Shown: piece by piece, positions 22,488 to 35,064 of the stretch
Layout of the letters: each line of letters starts with the position of its first letter
Position numbering within the stretch: the stretch's first letter is position 1
NCBI RefSeq assembly: GCF_954871325.1
Contig: NC_088775.1
Span: 35,627,561 to 35,691,560 of the forward strand
Direction of reading: 5' to 3'
Length of the DNA: 64,000 nucleotides
Source: Gordionus sp. m RMFG-2023
Taxonomy: Eukaryota > Nematomorpha > Gordioida > Chordodea > Parachordodidae
Notes under the pieces: generated by a model
Told to the model about the DNA's origin: nothing
Database searches by the model: none
The model's input: only the letters and a program-made list of their open reading frames with translations
Position numbers and translations under genes: made by a program

Positions 22488-23661
22488 ATAATATAGATAA
22501 AAAACTAAATAAAGGACAGTTGTCATTTTTCCAGATTTTATTCATCATTTGATTATTGTTGTCTATTTTTTTAGAAATTTATTTTTTTGGTTTCGTTCAA
22601 AAGAGAAAAAAATTATATTTTGTTCAAAAGAAAAGAAGAAAGAAAAAATTATTACAAGTAAGAAAAAAATTATATATTTAATTTGAAAAATAAGAAAGTA
22701 TTGTAAAAGGCGTTAAGCTTAAAAGTGCAGTAAGAGAAAAAGGAAAAAAAAGAATAGATTATAAGTTAGAAACTAACTTAATAGCATCCAATATAGCACA
22801 TGCCTTTTTAAAATTTTTAAATAATATACTCTATTTATAATGTAAAATTAAAGAATTGTGAAAATTTTCAAAAAAAAAATTATAGTCGTAACTTAATGGC
22901 ATTTAATATAGCACACATCTTTTCCAGTTTTAATGTAACAAGGAAAAAATATAAAATTCTTAAAACTTTTGAGTAATATGAAACTTTGAATTATCACATC
23001 AAAAAATTTCCACCCATTATCCATCATATTTATTATTTTTAAATAAAAAAAATGTTTAAAAATAAATAAATAAAAAATTAAAAAAAAAAGAATATTAAAA
23101 ATTTCCCCGTGTTTCAGTGAGTTACCGATTTTTTATATAAAATTAAAATTACAAGCTATTATTTTTTACAATTAATTAAAACCTGATTCTTTTTTTTTGA
23201 GTTTTGAAGATATCTTTAAAAAAATTTCAGCTTCCATGGACATTTTTATAAGTCGCCGCCGCCTCTATGATTGAGTAATTTAAATGATCAAAATATATTA
23301 TTTAATATTTTAATTTTTTTGCTCAATTCAATTTTACAACGCATAGGAATTTCTTCATTAAAATTTGAATATTTCCATTTATTTTATCGGCCTTTGACCA
23401 GAGTTTTTCTTCAACTATGAAATATCAGAACCTATTTTAAAATTATTATTATATGGAATAACATGGATTCATTCTCGATAACTTGTCTTCCGAGTTACAT
23501 GGAAACTGCTAGCTAATTTATTTTATACATTGACTATGTTGATGTACTTGTATTACTGAATAATTTAAGAAGTATTTTATATTATTTTTATTATTGTGAT
23601 GTTAATTTTAAAGTGAGCTCAGGAACTTATTATTTGAGGATTTTTATATTAGATAAGAATT
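22488..23661. other. remainder of ISXO2-like element, then spacer
   Basis: Up to 23126 this is the right part of the ISXO2-like element, with a 120-bp direct duplication (cttaatagcatccaatatag at 22788 and cttaatggcatttaatatag at 22894). From 23135 to 23661 nothing was recognised. Confidence 0.4.
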
Positions 23662-24295
23662 AGAGATCTGCAAATGCCAGGGTCTCCTTAAAAAAAATAA
23701 ATTCGGGCCGGTGTAGGATTGTGAAATCAATACCCATTGTAGCTTCAATACCGTATTGATATTATCATTGTTGATTCAATATCGTAGTGATATTTGGTAT
23801 TATTGAATAAATACCGTATTGATTTTTAAGTGATGTTTTAATCACTTCAAATACGGCCATTAAAATTGTAAAATATTTATTATTATATATTTTTTCATCG
23901 CTTCAAAAATATTGGCGGCCATTTTCGATTTGTAAAAATATTTAAAATAGTTAAATATATTTAAATGATTATAAAAATGTTTTTATATTCTTTTATATAA
24001 TTTTTTCAGGGAATTATTTATTTTACAATTCTTGATATCCTATAATTTTTATTTGTTTACTCATCTATATGTGTTGATTCAAAGTTTTATAATTGATATT
24101 ATAAATTTAAACAAATTAAATGTACCTTATTGATTGAATGAGAATATATAGATGTGCTAATCTATAATTGTCTATTCATCTATAAATGTCGATTCAAGAA
24201 TCTGTAAATTATATTTCAGATTATTCGTAAAAGTTGACGTTAGATCATAAATTATCAATACGGTATTGATTTTACAATGCAGATCACTAATTAGA
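23662..24295. mobile_element. hAT-like MITE with CAATACCGTATTG palindromes
   Basis: The left end is AGAGATCTGCAAATGCC and the right end, inverted, AGTGATCTGCATTG. This is the same terminus as the clean hAT MITE at 56.96 kb. Next to the left end lie gggccggtgtaggattgtg and at least four palindromes of the type caataccgtattg. A further copy sits beside the right end. No clean 8-bp duplication was found. Confidence 0.6.
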
Positions 24296-24519
24296 ATATC
24301 ATTCAAAACTTATTGTTAATTGCATAATAAGTTTTTGAAAAAAATATTAAGTTTTTAGAGAGATAACACGTTTGTTTTATCGTTTTATTATTAAAAAAAA
24401 CAAATAACCCGAAAGATACCAATTCTAAATTTATCATTGAAAATGTTGGCTCAAAAATTTTCCCCACTCTGTTGATCTAGTCAAAGGTTATAAAAAAAAT
24501 ATTAAAATTTTCTATATTA

Positions 24520-24735
24520 ATAAATTCGAGCTGAGCCGGGCGGACAAATAGTTTAATTTTGAATCGAGATTTTCGGGACAAACAAAACAAAAAATTTTGT
24601 TCGGTATCGGACCGGACTAATTTTTTAAAAAATTTTTGGACCGGTGTAGTATTGTAAAAACAATACCATCTAAATTCAATACGGTATTGATTCTATAATA
24701 TTATAAAATCAATACCGTATTGATAATTTATGACC
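24520..24735. mobile_element. partial palindrome-bearing MITE
   Basis: A second copy of the ccggtgtagtattgtaaaaa block with two caatacggtattg/caataccgtattg sites follows a GC-rich stretch (gagctgagccgggcggacaa). Only a fragment is left, and the outer ends are not identifiable. Confidence 0.5.
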
Positions 24736-24779
24736 GAACCTCAACTTTAAGAATAAAACCTAAAATTTATGAATGAAAT

Positions 24780-25555
24780 CGGTACATTTAAATTTATAAT
24801 TATATTTATATCAAGCAATAACAATTAAATATCAAAATAGGAGAATATAAGTAACAGAAAAATATCATTTGCTGCTAATACTTAGTGACAGAAAATATCC
24901 TTTCTTTACTGCTTTAAAATACCACAAATTTTTTAATGATGGTACACTTAAATTTATAATTATAATTTTTTATCAAGCAAGTACAGATAAATGTCAAAAA
25001 TATTCTTTATTGCTAATACTTATAACAGGAAAATATTCTTCTTTATTGCTAAAATATCACAAAATTTTTAATGAATCAAATTGGTACATTTATATTTATA
25101 ATTATATCAATTGCTGCCAATACTTGCTTTAAAATATCACCTAATTTTTAATGAATCAAATTGGTACATTTAATTTATAATTATATTTATATCAAGCAAT
25201 AACAATTAAATATCAAACAATAAGAGAATATAAGTAACAGAAAAATATCATTTGCTGCTAATACTTAGTGACAGAAAATATCCTTCCTTTACTGCTTTAA
25301 AATATCACAATTTTTTAATGATCAAATTGGTACATTTAAATTTATAATTATAATTTTATATCAAGCAGGAACAGATAAATATCAAAAATATCCTTTATTG
25401 CTAAAACTTATAACAGGAAAATATTCTACTGCTCACAAAATTTTTAATGAATCAAATTGGTACATTTAGATTTATATTTATAAATTTTATCAAGCAATAG
25501 TAGATAAATTTCAAACAATAATAGAATATCTAGTAACAGGAAAATATCCTTTACT
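24780..25555. repeat. about 380-bp tandem repeat, two copies
   Basis: The block from ggtacatttaaatttataat through tttatatcaagcaataacaa and gctgctaatacttagtgaca starts at about 24781 and again at about 25160. Inside each unit a shorter motif (taatgaatcaaattggtaca) recurs with spacing of 80-170 bp. It lies directly upstream of the integrase fossil. Confidence 0.75.
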
Positions 25556-25579
25556 CCTTAAAAATGATCCAGGTAAAAA

Positions 25580-27106
25580 AAGTAATTTTAGATGTACGGA
25601 AAACAATTTTATTGTTAAAGAAGATATTTATAGAAAAATAAAGAATAAAGAAGGTAAATGTGATCACAAAATAATAATTTCTATTTATTTATTAGCTTTA
25701 GTAATAATGGATGAAGCAGAGAAACAAAGGGTAATATCTATTATTCACCAAGGATCAGATATATCCCTAGAATCTAAAGCTATTGGTGCCCATCTAGGCA
25801 TTAATAAAACTCAACTTAAACTCTCTGAAAGGTATTTATTATGGTGTTAATTTGTTTATTTTGTGTTTATAGATATTGGTGGACAAAATTATTTCAAGAC
25901 ACTATTGATTTTATAAAATCATGTGATAGATGTCAGAAGGCCAATACAAGATTTTCTAAAATTTCTTCTACTTTGAATCCAATAGATGTACCACCTCTTC
26001 CATGGGCTCAAATAGGAATTGATCTTTGCAGCCTGCCCACTTCAGAAGAAGGCTACACATGTATTGCAGTTGCTTCTGATTATTTCACAAAATGGGTTGA
26101 GGCAGAACCTATGAGATCAAAGACAGCTGAAGAGACTTGTAAATTTATTTATGGTCGGATTTGCCGCCATGGCAGCGCAACTGTAAATCAAATTATATAA
26201 ATATATATCGGTTAAAAAATGTGCATTTATGATAATTTATAAACTTTTGATTTTATAAAATATAGATACAAATCAATGATCAAGAGAGTTTGTGAATGAA
26301 ATAGCCACGAGATTACATAAAATGACAGGAACGGAGCAACGCATTTGCAGTGCATATCATCCTCAAGCTAATGGGTTGACAGAAAGGAATAATCGTACTA
26401 TTCAAAACTTAAGGTTTTGAGTGATGATCAAACACTATGGCCTAGGGTTCTTCCGGGGGTATTATTTGAAATGCAAACCAGTGTCCACAAATCTACAGGA
26501 TTCACCCCATTTTATATGATGTATGGTCGGAACGCAAAGCTGCCATCAGAAATTCGAAAATTGAGCCAGATATTGTTAAGGAAATCAATAATAATATTGA
26601 GAATGACTTTGAAGAGAGTGAATTATTAGAAAGAATAATGCGCCTATCAGTCGTATGGAAAAGGGCAAAAGAAAATATACTTGTTGCCCAAGATAGACAA
26701 AAAAGGGATTATCAAAAAAGGCAAAAGGATATAATCCCTTATGAGTCGGGCAACAGGTCCTGATCTGGAACTCACGACGTGCGGATAGAAAGGGTGGAAA
26801 AATGTCCGAATCGCTGCTTGAGCAAAGAGATCACAGGCAGCGAGGATCACCATGCAATTATAAGGGGATCTATAATCTCTTATATGATGCTGTTGGAATA
26901 ATGATTTTACTGATTTTATGGAAAAGGATTTAATAAAACATTTGGTTGATACAAAAAAACATCAACTTGGAACGTGGGCGTATGAATTAGATATCGTAGC
27001 ATCTGCTACGTTTTTCCAGAAGCCAATTATTATTTATTGTAAAAATGGAAATGAAATATATTACATATTCTGCATTATCAAAAATGGACTGTATAAAAAT
27101 TTTTAA
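25580..27106 (+). mobile_element. fossil integrase plus OTU-like region (Ty3/gypsy-type or Ginger-like)
   Basis: Plus-strand pieces carry, in order, a leader with an HHCC-like zinc region (SCDRCQKAN), the integrase core (IDLCSL, ASDYFTKWVEAEPMRSK, then SAYHPQANGLTERNNRTIQN and STGFTPFYMMYGRNAKLPSE) and, at 26918-27106, a segment resembling the end of an OTU-type cysteine protease domain (LGTWAYELDIVASATFFQKP). The integrase type is that of Ty3/gypsy retroelements and of Ginger DNA transposons or GIN genes. Intron-like gaps may separate some pieces. The copy is broken in several places and looks old. No LTRs were found next to it. The flanking inverted MITE blocks may or may not belong to it. 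Confidence 0.65.
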
Positions 27107-27470
27107 TTTAAATATATATTTGATAAATGCATCTTCAGATCATTTTAATCGTATTATAGTGTAATATACACTCAATTTTTTGTGATAATTATGTTTCCTA
27201 TTTTGGGATATATTTTCTTTTTATAATATTTTTCTTGTTTTTTAGAAATAAAATTATGTATATCCTTTTTATTTAAATAATATTAAGAAATCAGCCAGTT
27301 TTAATATTATTGCAATAAAATATATATATATATACAAACAAAAATAGTTGTTTCAGTTTAAAAGAATAATTTAAACATTAAGATTTGATTTTAAACTTAA
27401 TTTTACATCTGTATAAAAAATTTTGTATTCCATAAATATAAGTGTTAAATTTTAATCAGCTAAAAATATA

Positions 27471-27860
27471 ATTATATATACATCTAATAAATAAAATGAC
27501 GATTTTAAGAGGCCAAGAGGACATGATTAATCAGAGTGATAGATAGTGATTGAGATGCTTATAATAGAAAACCTTATTTGTTTGTGATTTGCTTACTTTT
27601 GTCTATTAAAATTTTAAGGCTTGAGATTCCAATAATACGATGTATGAAAAAATTTGTATGCATTTTATTTATTTAAAATTTTCTGCAATAATTATATATA
27701 CATCTAATAAATAAAATGACGATTTTAAGAAGCCAAGAGGAAATGATTAATCAGAGTGAGTGATTGAGATCCTTTGACGTAATAGAAACCCATATTTGTT
27801 TGTGATTAGCTTACTTTTGTCTATTAAAATTTTAAGGCTTGAGATTAATATGATGTATGA
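27471..27860. repeat. 220-bp direct duplication
   Basis: The block beginning attatatatacatctaataa and including gaagccaagaggaaatgatt starts at 27471 and again at about 27691. The two copies are close to identical over about 150 bp. Confidence 0.85.
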
Positions 27861-27889
27861 AGAAAACTTGTATATATTAAACAAATAAA

Positions 27890-28722
27890 ATTTATATAGG
27901 TAATTAAGAATTGTAAAATAAATAAACTCCCTTAAAAAATTATATAAAAGAATAGAAAATCATTTATATAATCATTTAAATCTATTTTAAATAAATTTTT
28001 ACAAATCGAAAATGACCGCCAATATTTTTGAAGCGATGAAAAATATATATAGTAAAAAATATATTATCATTTTAATGGCCGCCATTATATTTGAAGCGAT
28101 GAAGAATATATATAATAAAAAATATTTTATAATTTTAATGGCCGCCAATATATTTGAAGCGATGAATAAACATATAATAATAAATATTTTAAAATTTTAA
28201 TGGCCCCCAATATATTTGAAACGATGAAAAATATATAATGAATAGATATTTTACAATTTTAATGGCCGCCGATATATTTGAAGCGATGAAAACATCTCTT
28301 AAAAATCAATACGGTATTGATTCTACAATTCTAAAATATCACTACGGTATTGAATCTACAATGATAATATCAATACGGTATTGAAACTACAATGGGTATT
28401 GATTTCACAATCCTACACCGGCCCGAATTTTTATTTAAATATAAAAATTAATTTTTTTTAAAAAAAATTATATTAACTCAAAATAAAAGATATATGTTAG
28501 TTTCTATAAATAAAATAAAATATTTTTATTTTACATAAATAATTCAACATAAAATTGATAAATTTTGATATATTTAAAAAAAATTCCAAGACCCGACCCA
28601 ATCCATTTTTTTAAAAAATATTAGGCCCGCCCCAGCCCGAACCCAATTTTTTTTAAAAAATAGGTCCTGCCCGGAGCCCCTTTGGGTTGGGTATAGGCCG
28701 GGTCTACTTTTGCAGATCTCTA
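27890..28722. mobile_element. inverted palindrome-bearing hAT-like MITE
   Basis: This is the inverse of 23662-24050. It shares ttacaaatcgaaaatg-type sequence, the caatacggtattg palindromes (28300-28400) and cacaatcctacaccggcccg, and it ends TGCAGATCTCT at 28721. A GC-rich outer part of about 240 bp (28440-28710) has no counterpart at 23.7 kb. The part at 28012-28290 is expanded into 4-5 tandem units of 61-64 bp, each starting atggccgccaatat. Confidence 0.65.
28012..28290. repeat. 61-64-bp tandem repeat, 4-5 copies
   Basis: Units beginning atggccgccaatatttttga start at 28012, 28074, 28138, 28199 and 28260. One reading frame through the units gives repeated IFEAMKNIY, but this is a by-product of the repeat and not a gene. 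Confidence 0.9.
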
Positions 28723-30913
28723 ATTTAGATATTAATAAGTGTCATAGTCATTACTTTAATATATTTGTGAAATGATGTTCAATAATAACTTCAAGATGCA
28801 TTTTAGAATTTTTTTATAAAAATTCTCTCCCTTCCCCTCCAACTTCCCCAAAGCAAATTCCTGTCTACTCGCCTGATAAATTTAAGGTTCAAAAGCCTAG
28901 CGTAAGGATTGGAAATCAGAATTCCTATTTTTTCAGAATCTTTTAAAAATCTCGAATTTAAAATTATTATAAATGTGGCGTTTTAGACAGCTTAAGTACC
29001 CATGATTAAATGAAATTGATAAAACTATATATATATAAAGCCCGACCTTAATAGGCCAGGCTGGCCCGCAGCACAGGCCCTAATATCATATTCTTAACGG
29101 GCATGGGTTTTTGAATTTTATATTAATGGGCTTGGCCTAAAAAATTTTAATTTAACTTATTTAAAACAGTTGCTAACTTAAAGAAATATTGCGATTTTTC
29201 CCTCTAATAATAATAAATTTTCATATTCTAAACAAAATGATTGCCTAAACCCTTAACTAAACCCTTAAATATTGTTTATTATAAAATACAATAAATAAAA
29301 TTTTTGGATATGGACTTGGGCCGAGCCTGGGATATTTTTTTGATACTTAATGTGGGCGTGGGAATTTTTTTATATATTAGATATGGGCCGGATCTATGAT
29401 ATTTTTTACTGCAAGCCTGGGTCGGACTTGAACAAAAAAGAAGGCTCCTGAAGATCTCTGATACAACCTACCCTCCTCTATTTTTTAAAAAATTACCCAT
29501 TTGCTTATTTTTGAAAGCGGAATTATGCATTGTAGCCATTTTTCGCGTTTTGACATAACACCAAATCAACAGATTTACTACGTTAAATATTTACACCCCG
29601 ATTGATCAAAGCAGTACAGTCCAACTTTAACCCCTCAATTACAGTTAGCGCAAATTCGAGGCGGAGAATACAAAATTATATCGTATTTTGTAATTTTTAT
29701 CTCACCCAAATATTGCTGAGCCGAATAGGCAGGCTCGAATCATCATTGGTATGATGAAATGACCACTCCCAATTAACATGGGATGAAATGATTTATAATC
29801 AAACTATCATACTTAATGAATATATTCAGTAATAATAGTACACCGGGTTTAAAAAATAAATCCTGTTAGGTTCAAGTTTGTAAAATTTTCTAAACAGTTT
29901 ATTTTCCAAAAACTCAAGTTAGTTCCTTGTGGTTCAGGTTTGGTTCACAGCTCTGTTTTTAAATTAAAAAATGAGGTTATTTATGTGTCAAAAAGTTACC
30001 TAAACTTAGATTTTATTTAATTTATTTTAAAATCAAATTATGCTAGTAAGTATTTATAACAGTATACTAAACTATTTTTAATTTGACCAGATTTTATCTT
30101 ACACATAAATGATTTATGATTATATTTAAGGAATAAAATTAAGTGATTTTTTTGGTATTTAGAAAACAGACGATCATGGAGATTTAAATAAATTTTAGAT
30201 CCAATCGAATTTTTTTAAAAAAGAAATAATTATGAAGGATGAGGGTTGGGTCTTGTGTGGTGATATTGTTAAATAATTTTAACATGGTTAAAAAACAGGT
30301 TATTTCACATTCGTTCTCTTAAATATTTTCTTGATTTATAAAAACAAAAAATTTAAAAAAAATTAAATATTTATGTATCTGATTAAGATACTGTATTTAA
30401 TTCATGAATAATTGAATTTTGACGACTTTTAACCATATGCATGGTCCCTAATATGGAATGGATTTTATCATATAAGATTATTCATAATTTTTTTTAAAAT
30501 AAATATAAATATAATAAATAATAATTAAATAATATAATCAAAACAATGCTTTTTTTTACAATGCTATTCTATAATATAAATTGTATTTTTTTAACTTTTG
30601 TTTTAGAAATAATTTAATCAGATTTTTATTTCAGAACTACTATTGATTCCTATTAACTCTTAAGCTACTTGATATATTATATATTTATAAAAAATCGAAT
30701 ATAATTTAATACAACATAATTTTTTCGTAATTTTGTAAATATCATTTACCTATAATTTTTTTTAGATAATTAAAATATAAAAATCATTTTGTAAAATAAT
30801 GTTATAATTTTAAAAATTCGAATTGTCGATGATTCCAATATTATACATTTCTATTCTTATATTCCAGTGGGTAAGTTACCAATAAATAAATTCGGTTTTT
30901 TTTAAACTGCAGA
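28723..30913. other. AT-rich spacer with decayed GC-rich MITEs
   Basis: At 29035-29461 a relic has GC-rich blocks (aaagcccgaccttaataggc, aggctggcccgcagcacagg, gggccgagcctggg) and a right end GAAGATCTCT. Its left end is lost. A fainter one spans about 29838-29960. Otherwise nothing was recognised. Confidence 0.45.
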
Positions 30914-31068
30914 TTAAAGGTCTGCACAACCGAGCCTAAACTGGCCGTAAAGATTAAGATTTCCCAACCCATTTAAAATGATAAAATTTCATTATTCGAG
31001 GTTTAAAATAATAGTACAAGTTTTCCGGCTATTATTTTTTAGCTCGTCAGCTCTCGGGCTTCAGACCT
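30914..31068. mobile_element. short GC-rich hAT-like MITE
   Basis: Inverted ends AGGTCTGCACAACCGAGCC and (inverted) AGGTCTGAAGCCCGAG enclose a 155-bp element of the AGAGATCTGCA family. It lies 45 bp upstream of the first perlecan-like exon, inside the presumed upstream intron. Confidence 0.5.
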
Positions 31069-31112
31069 ATCAGCTATCAAAATTTATTCCTTAAAATTTA
31101 TACTAATAATAG

Positions 31113-31245
31113 CAAACTCTGGTCAATTCTGCTCAATATAGGCCACCATCTAAACGTACCTTTCTAAATAAAATTCTAGACGATGAAGATATTGTTGGAT
31201 CGGGGGAAGAAGGAAGCGGACACTTGTTATCTGAAAATGAATTCA
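31113..31245 (+). CDS. HSPG2: perlecan-like gene, acidic Ser-Gly exon
   Basis: Perlecan is a basement-membrane heparan sulfate proteoglycan. Its N-terminus has an acidic stretch with Ser-Gly glycosaminoglycan sites and then a SEA domain. This exon follows an acceptor (tactaataatag) and reads QTLVNSAQYRPPSKRTFLNK, then ILDDEDIVGSGEEGSGHLLS and ENEF, ending at a GTAAAT donor. The order and spacing match human perlecan (SDDED...GSGDLGSGDF). Two Ser-Gly pairs in acidic context (GSGEEGSG) are candidate heparan sulfate sites. The exon leaves one base, completed by the exon at 47934, where the SEA domain begins. The upstream signal-peptide exon was not found. The gene symbol is by similarity only. 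Confidence 0.6.
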
Positions 31246-32371
31246 GTAAATTTATAATAAAATTTTATATAACATCTATACCTTATATAAATTTTTTTTT
31301 TATGTAATACTTATTATAATAAAATCAAATACTTTTCCTAGAAATTGATTTAACGATGATTTTTTTATTTTTATATTTATTATTCTATTCTTCGTCGAGA
31401 CGAGACATCTTACACTTGCTATTATTATCTATCTTCTAAACAAATTTTATTCCCAATCCCCCTTCCCTTTAAAAAAAGAAGCAGACGGTATTAAAATCAT
31501 CTGCCTTTTGTACAATTTTTTTTATATAAAAAGAAAATATTAAATACTGATTTTATAGGGAGAAAGAAAAATTTAGGACGAGATTGTCATAGTTTTAATT
31601 AAAAATAAAAATAAAAACACTAATTAATTTCAATTAAATCATAAATTTTCCCCTTTAAAATTTGAAATAATTTTTTTGAACTTTTCCTCATTAAAATTTA
31701 TCATGTTAATTTTATTAAATTATAGTAAAAAATTGTAACATTATTTTCTCTTACTCAACTTATTGTTTTGTCAAATTAATTCCTCTTTTTTTGAAACTTT
31801 ATAATAACAATAATGAGATTGTAGGAATATTAAGCTTTCTTAACAAGTTATTATAAGCTATCTAAAATTTCATGCCAGGAATTCTTATAATATTTTTATA
31901 TGCATTATATTTTTAGATTAATAATAAAATTATATTATATAATACAGTATTAACCTAATCAAAAAAAAGTTTAAACAGTTTACTGCCGCAAATAAGAGAA
32001 ATAGTTGGTTAAAAAATTTTTTTTAAATTTGTTTGATTTATGAACTAATTTTCAAAGAAAAACATTTTTGTTTATTTAATAAATTTCTTGTAATAAGAAG
32101 TTAAGATTTGTAAAAAGAAAAAATATTTTACGGTTCGTTAAAAAAATTCGTACAAGTTATTCAGCCCGTAAAATATTTTTGTGAGAAAAAAATCATAAAT
32201 TTGCATAATTCAGTTTAAAAAAATTATAAAAAAAAATATTTCCGGCCCAGTTCGATTATTTTTAGCTCGTCTGATGTAGCATTACGAGTGAATGCTTGTG
32301 TAAATAATCCCTCAATATATGTTTTTTCATTCGCGCATTTATTAATTTTTTAATGATAATCAATGGCGATT

Positions 32372-32660
32372 AGAGGTGCAAGCCAGGCCCGGTTGTCCGG
32401 AAAATTTATTTGAATTTGTCCGGACAAAAAAATAAACGGGTTGTGTCGGGAAAAAATTATTAGGCAGGATTATTTATGAATTGTTATTTTATAAGTGATA
32501 ATTCATAAAGTGTAGTGTTTTTAATTTAACTACTCCACAATATTATAAATAGTTGTTTATTTTGGTGTTCAAGTTATATTTTGGGTTAGGCCATATATTT
32601 AAAAAAACCAGGGCTAGGCCGAGCCTTAGTAAAAAATTGGAATCTGGCCGGGTACAAATT
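32372..32660. mobile_element. decayed GC-rich MITE
   Basis: Left gaggtgcaagccaggcccgg, right aaccagggctaggccgagcc and ctggccgggtacaaatt. It belongs to the GC-rich hAT-like group. The right terminus is lost. Confidence 0.4.
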
Positions 32661-35060
32661 TGGCTATGATTTTGTATATTTATAAAGATACATTTGAGAT
32701 CGTGAAACAAAAATTATATTTGGAACGACAATTTAATAAATTATAAATGGCTGTGATAGTATATTGAATTCATATGATTTTTGCCAATGATTTATTTAAA
32801 TCATAAAAATTATCCGTTTATTAATTGGAAATCTGAATATTTATTTTAGACTACTCATTATGGGTATTTTGCATATTAATAAAAATGGCCACCAATATTT
32901 CTAGGTGATAAAAATATTGTAATTGACATGCAAGTCAAAAAAAGATAGCCGCCATATATTTAAATTAATATAATGATTTTTGATTGATTTTGTTATGAAA
33001 AGTTTATATATTTATAAACCTGGCCCATAATATGTTTGAAGTGACATAAGAGCTATTCATTAGTTTATTATTTAAAGGTTCATACATTTAAAATTTTAAA
33101 ATAGGCAATATCTTTATATCATCTCCGTTTTGGTTGAATTGGAAGCACTTTCTAACATCTATACCAATATTTCGTGCTTTATTAGTGTTATAACTAATAT
33201 AGTAGAGAGTAGAAAGGAAAATATTATATTTGTAAGAAAATTTTGGCGAGTCGTAAGATCAGAAACCGACTGAAAACATTTATTTAGAAAATTTTATAAA
33301 TTTTTAGTGCTTAATTCTATATTATTTTAATAGTAGTAGACATGGACACTGACAGTATTAAAAAATTATTAAAAAAATTGAGATCATGCTAGAATAGAAA
33401 ATATAGAAGATTGAAATATCTGATTTTTACTAATATTAATTGACTGACTAGTACTTATTAATACCTCATCAATTTTGTAAACCGCAACCGAGTTATAAAC
33501 AAAATGAAAGCTATGACGTCAACGTTATAAGCGTAAGCTTTTGGACACAAATTTTAAAACTTATTCCGAGCATTTAAGTAGGGGTTAATTAGTATATTTT
33601 AATACTTTAATCTGTTTATAAATTAATTAGAGAGGGAACCAAATTATTCATAAAATCACTTAAAAAATACATCTTAACAAAACTTAGGATAGATGTTATA
33701 AATATCTTGTTTGTATTAATAATTAGGACCTTATTTATTAATTATAATCCTTTAATCAATTTTGCAACCACAAAAAAGTAACCGAATTATTAGTCAAATA
33801 ATAACTATGATATCACATCTTAAGCATAAAGTCATACTTCTGGGAGCGTTAACTCTGAAATTTATATCTAGTTAATATGAATACATTTTAATGCTTCACC
33901 CCGTCATGTAGATATTATAAAGAAAAATGAATTATTGTTACAAAAAAAATGCCAAGATTACCATGATGCTAGAAAGAAAAATTATGAAGCACTGAATTCC
34001 TAGGCGAACTAATATGTAATGCCCGAAGTTTTTCCAGTCAATAAACATAAACCATCATAAACGAAATAAAAATAATAGCACGCCTTAGGTTGAGTATTAA
34101 ATATAGGATTTCCTTCAATTCAAAAATAAATACATCTTGATACATTAAGGCTTCTTTCCCCCTGTTCAAAATAATTTTGAATCTTAAATTCAATGATCTT
34201 TATAGATATTATTTGATCCTTTCGATTTATTTGACAGTTATAAAAGTAAAATAGTTTAAATCTCATATTTTGACTCGAGTTACATTTTCAAAAATTTGAT
34301 ATGAATCTGAATCTTTATTAATCTCGTCACGGTTCACCCGAACTTTGCAGATCCATAGTTTGTGCTTTACGTATTATAGGATCATTTTACATATTGTAGT
34401 ATCATAATCAACTTATAGACTATAGAAGATTTATAAAATTAAATTTTTTTATTTAATTAAATTTAATAAAGCTGTAGTTATATTTATAAATACGATAAGG
34501 TAAATGTAATGAGCAGACCCATAGTTTAGTTGTATTAACATCCATTTACTTTAATATATAATAACCATATAATTAAATTTAATTTTAAAAAATTCTTACA
34601 AATAGTCTTTATGCCAATAATATTAATGTAATTTATAAAAAAAGCTAATAGCTCTTTATAACATTACATATATTATATAAGGAACTTTAATCATAAATTA
34701 CGCATAGTGTAGGATTAATTACATTAACGCATAAAACAGTATTATATTTTTTTTAAAAAAAGAAAAATACAGGAAATCGAAAAAATAAATAAATATTGGG
34801 ATAGATGTAAATGAACTTCGATTTTCTTTAAATTTGACTTCGAGTATTGCTAATAAAAAAATTTAAATTTATTCCATTCTATCGAAGGGAGATAATGATT
34901 TTAAAATTAGTTATAGGACTGAGTGGTTAGGCGAAAGAGATAATCGTTTATAATTGCATAAGTTGATTTGTTATTTTAGACTCTAATTACTGAAGGAATT
35001 CAATGTTCCCCGAGAAAAAAAGATTATATCGGTTCTGACCTAACTAATTCAAAAAGAGTT
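32661..35060. other. AT-rich intron sequence
   Basis: Nothing was recognised except a possible MITE right end tttgcagatcc at about 34348-34358. Confidence 0.4.
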
Positions 35061-35064
35061 TAGG

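Larger units (their letters stand above)
14858..23126. mobile_element. ISXO2/Merlin-like element hosting nested insertions
   Basis: The outer inverted ends are GGTCTCACTGAAACTCGGGG at 14858 and, inverted, GGTAACTCACTGAAACACGG ending at 23126. Identity continues inward through aaatttttaatatt and ggtggaaattttttgatgt to about 14970 and 22955. Both sides are flanked by the same 8-mer GATTTTTT (14850-14857; 23127-23134). An 8-bp duplication is usual for ISXO2/Merlin-type transposons, and a piece of such a transposase lies at 15118-15215. Removing the hAT MITE (15327-15815) and the TIR transposon (16061-22487) leaves an element of about 1.35 kb. The subterminal motif is repeated once more at 14991-15090. 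Confidence 0.7.

Noticed and set aside
28012-28200. A repeated IFEAMKNIY protein
   Set aside because: It follows exactly from the 61-64-bp tandem repeat and has no other support.
34905-34950. A tRNA-Ser or tRNA-Leu-like A box (actgagtggttaggcg)
   Set aside because: No B box follows at the right distance and no stems can be drawn.
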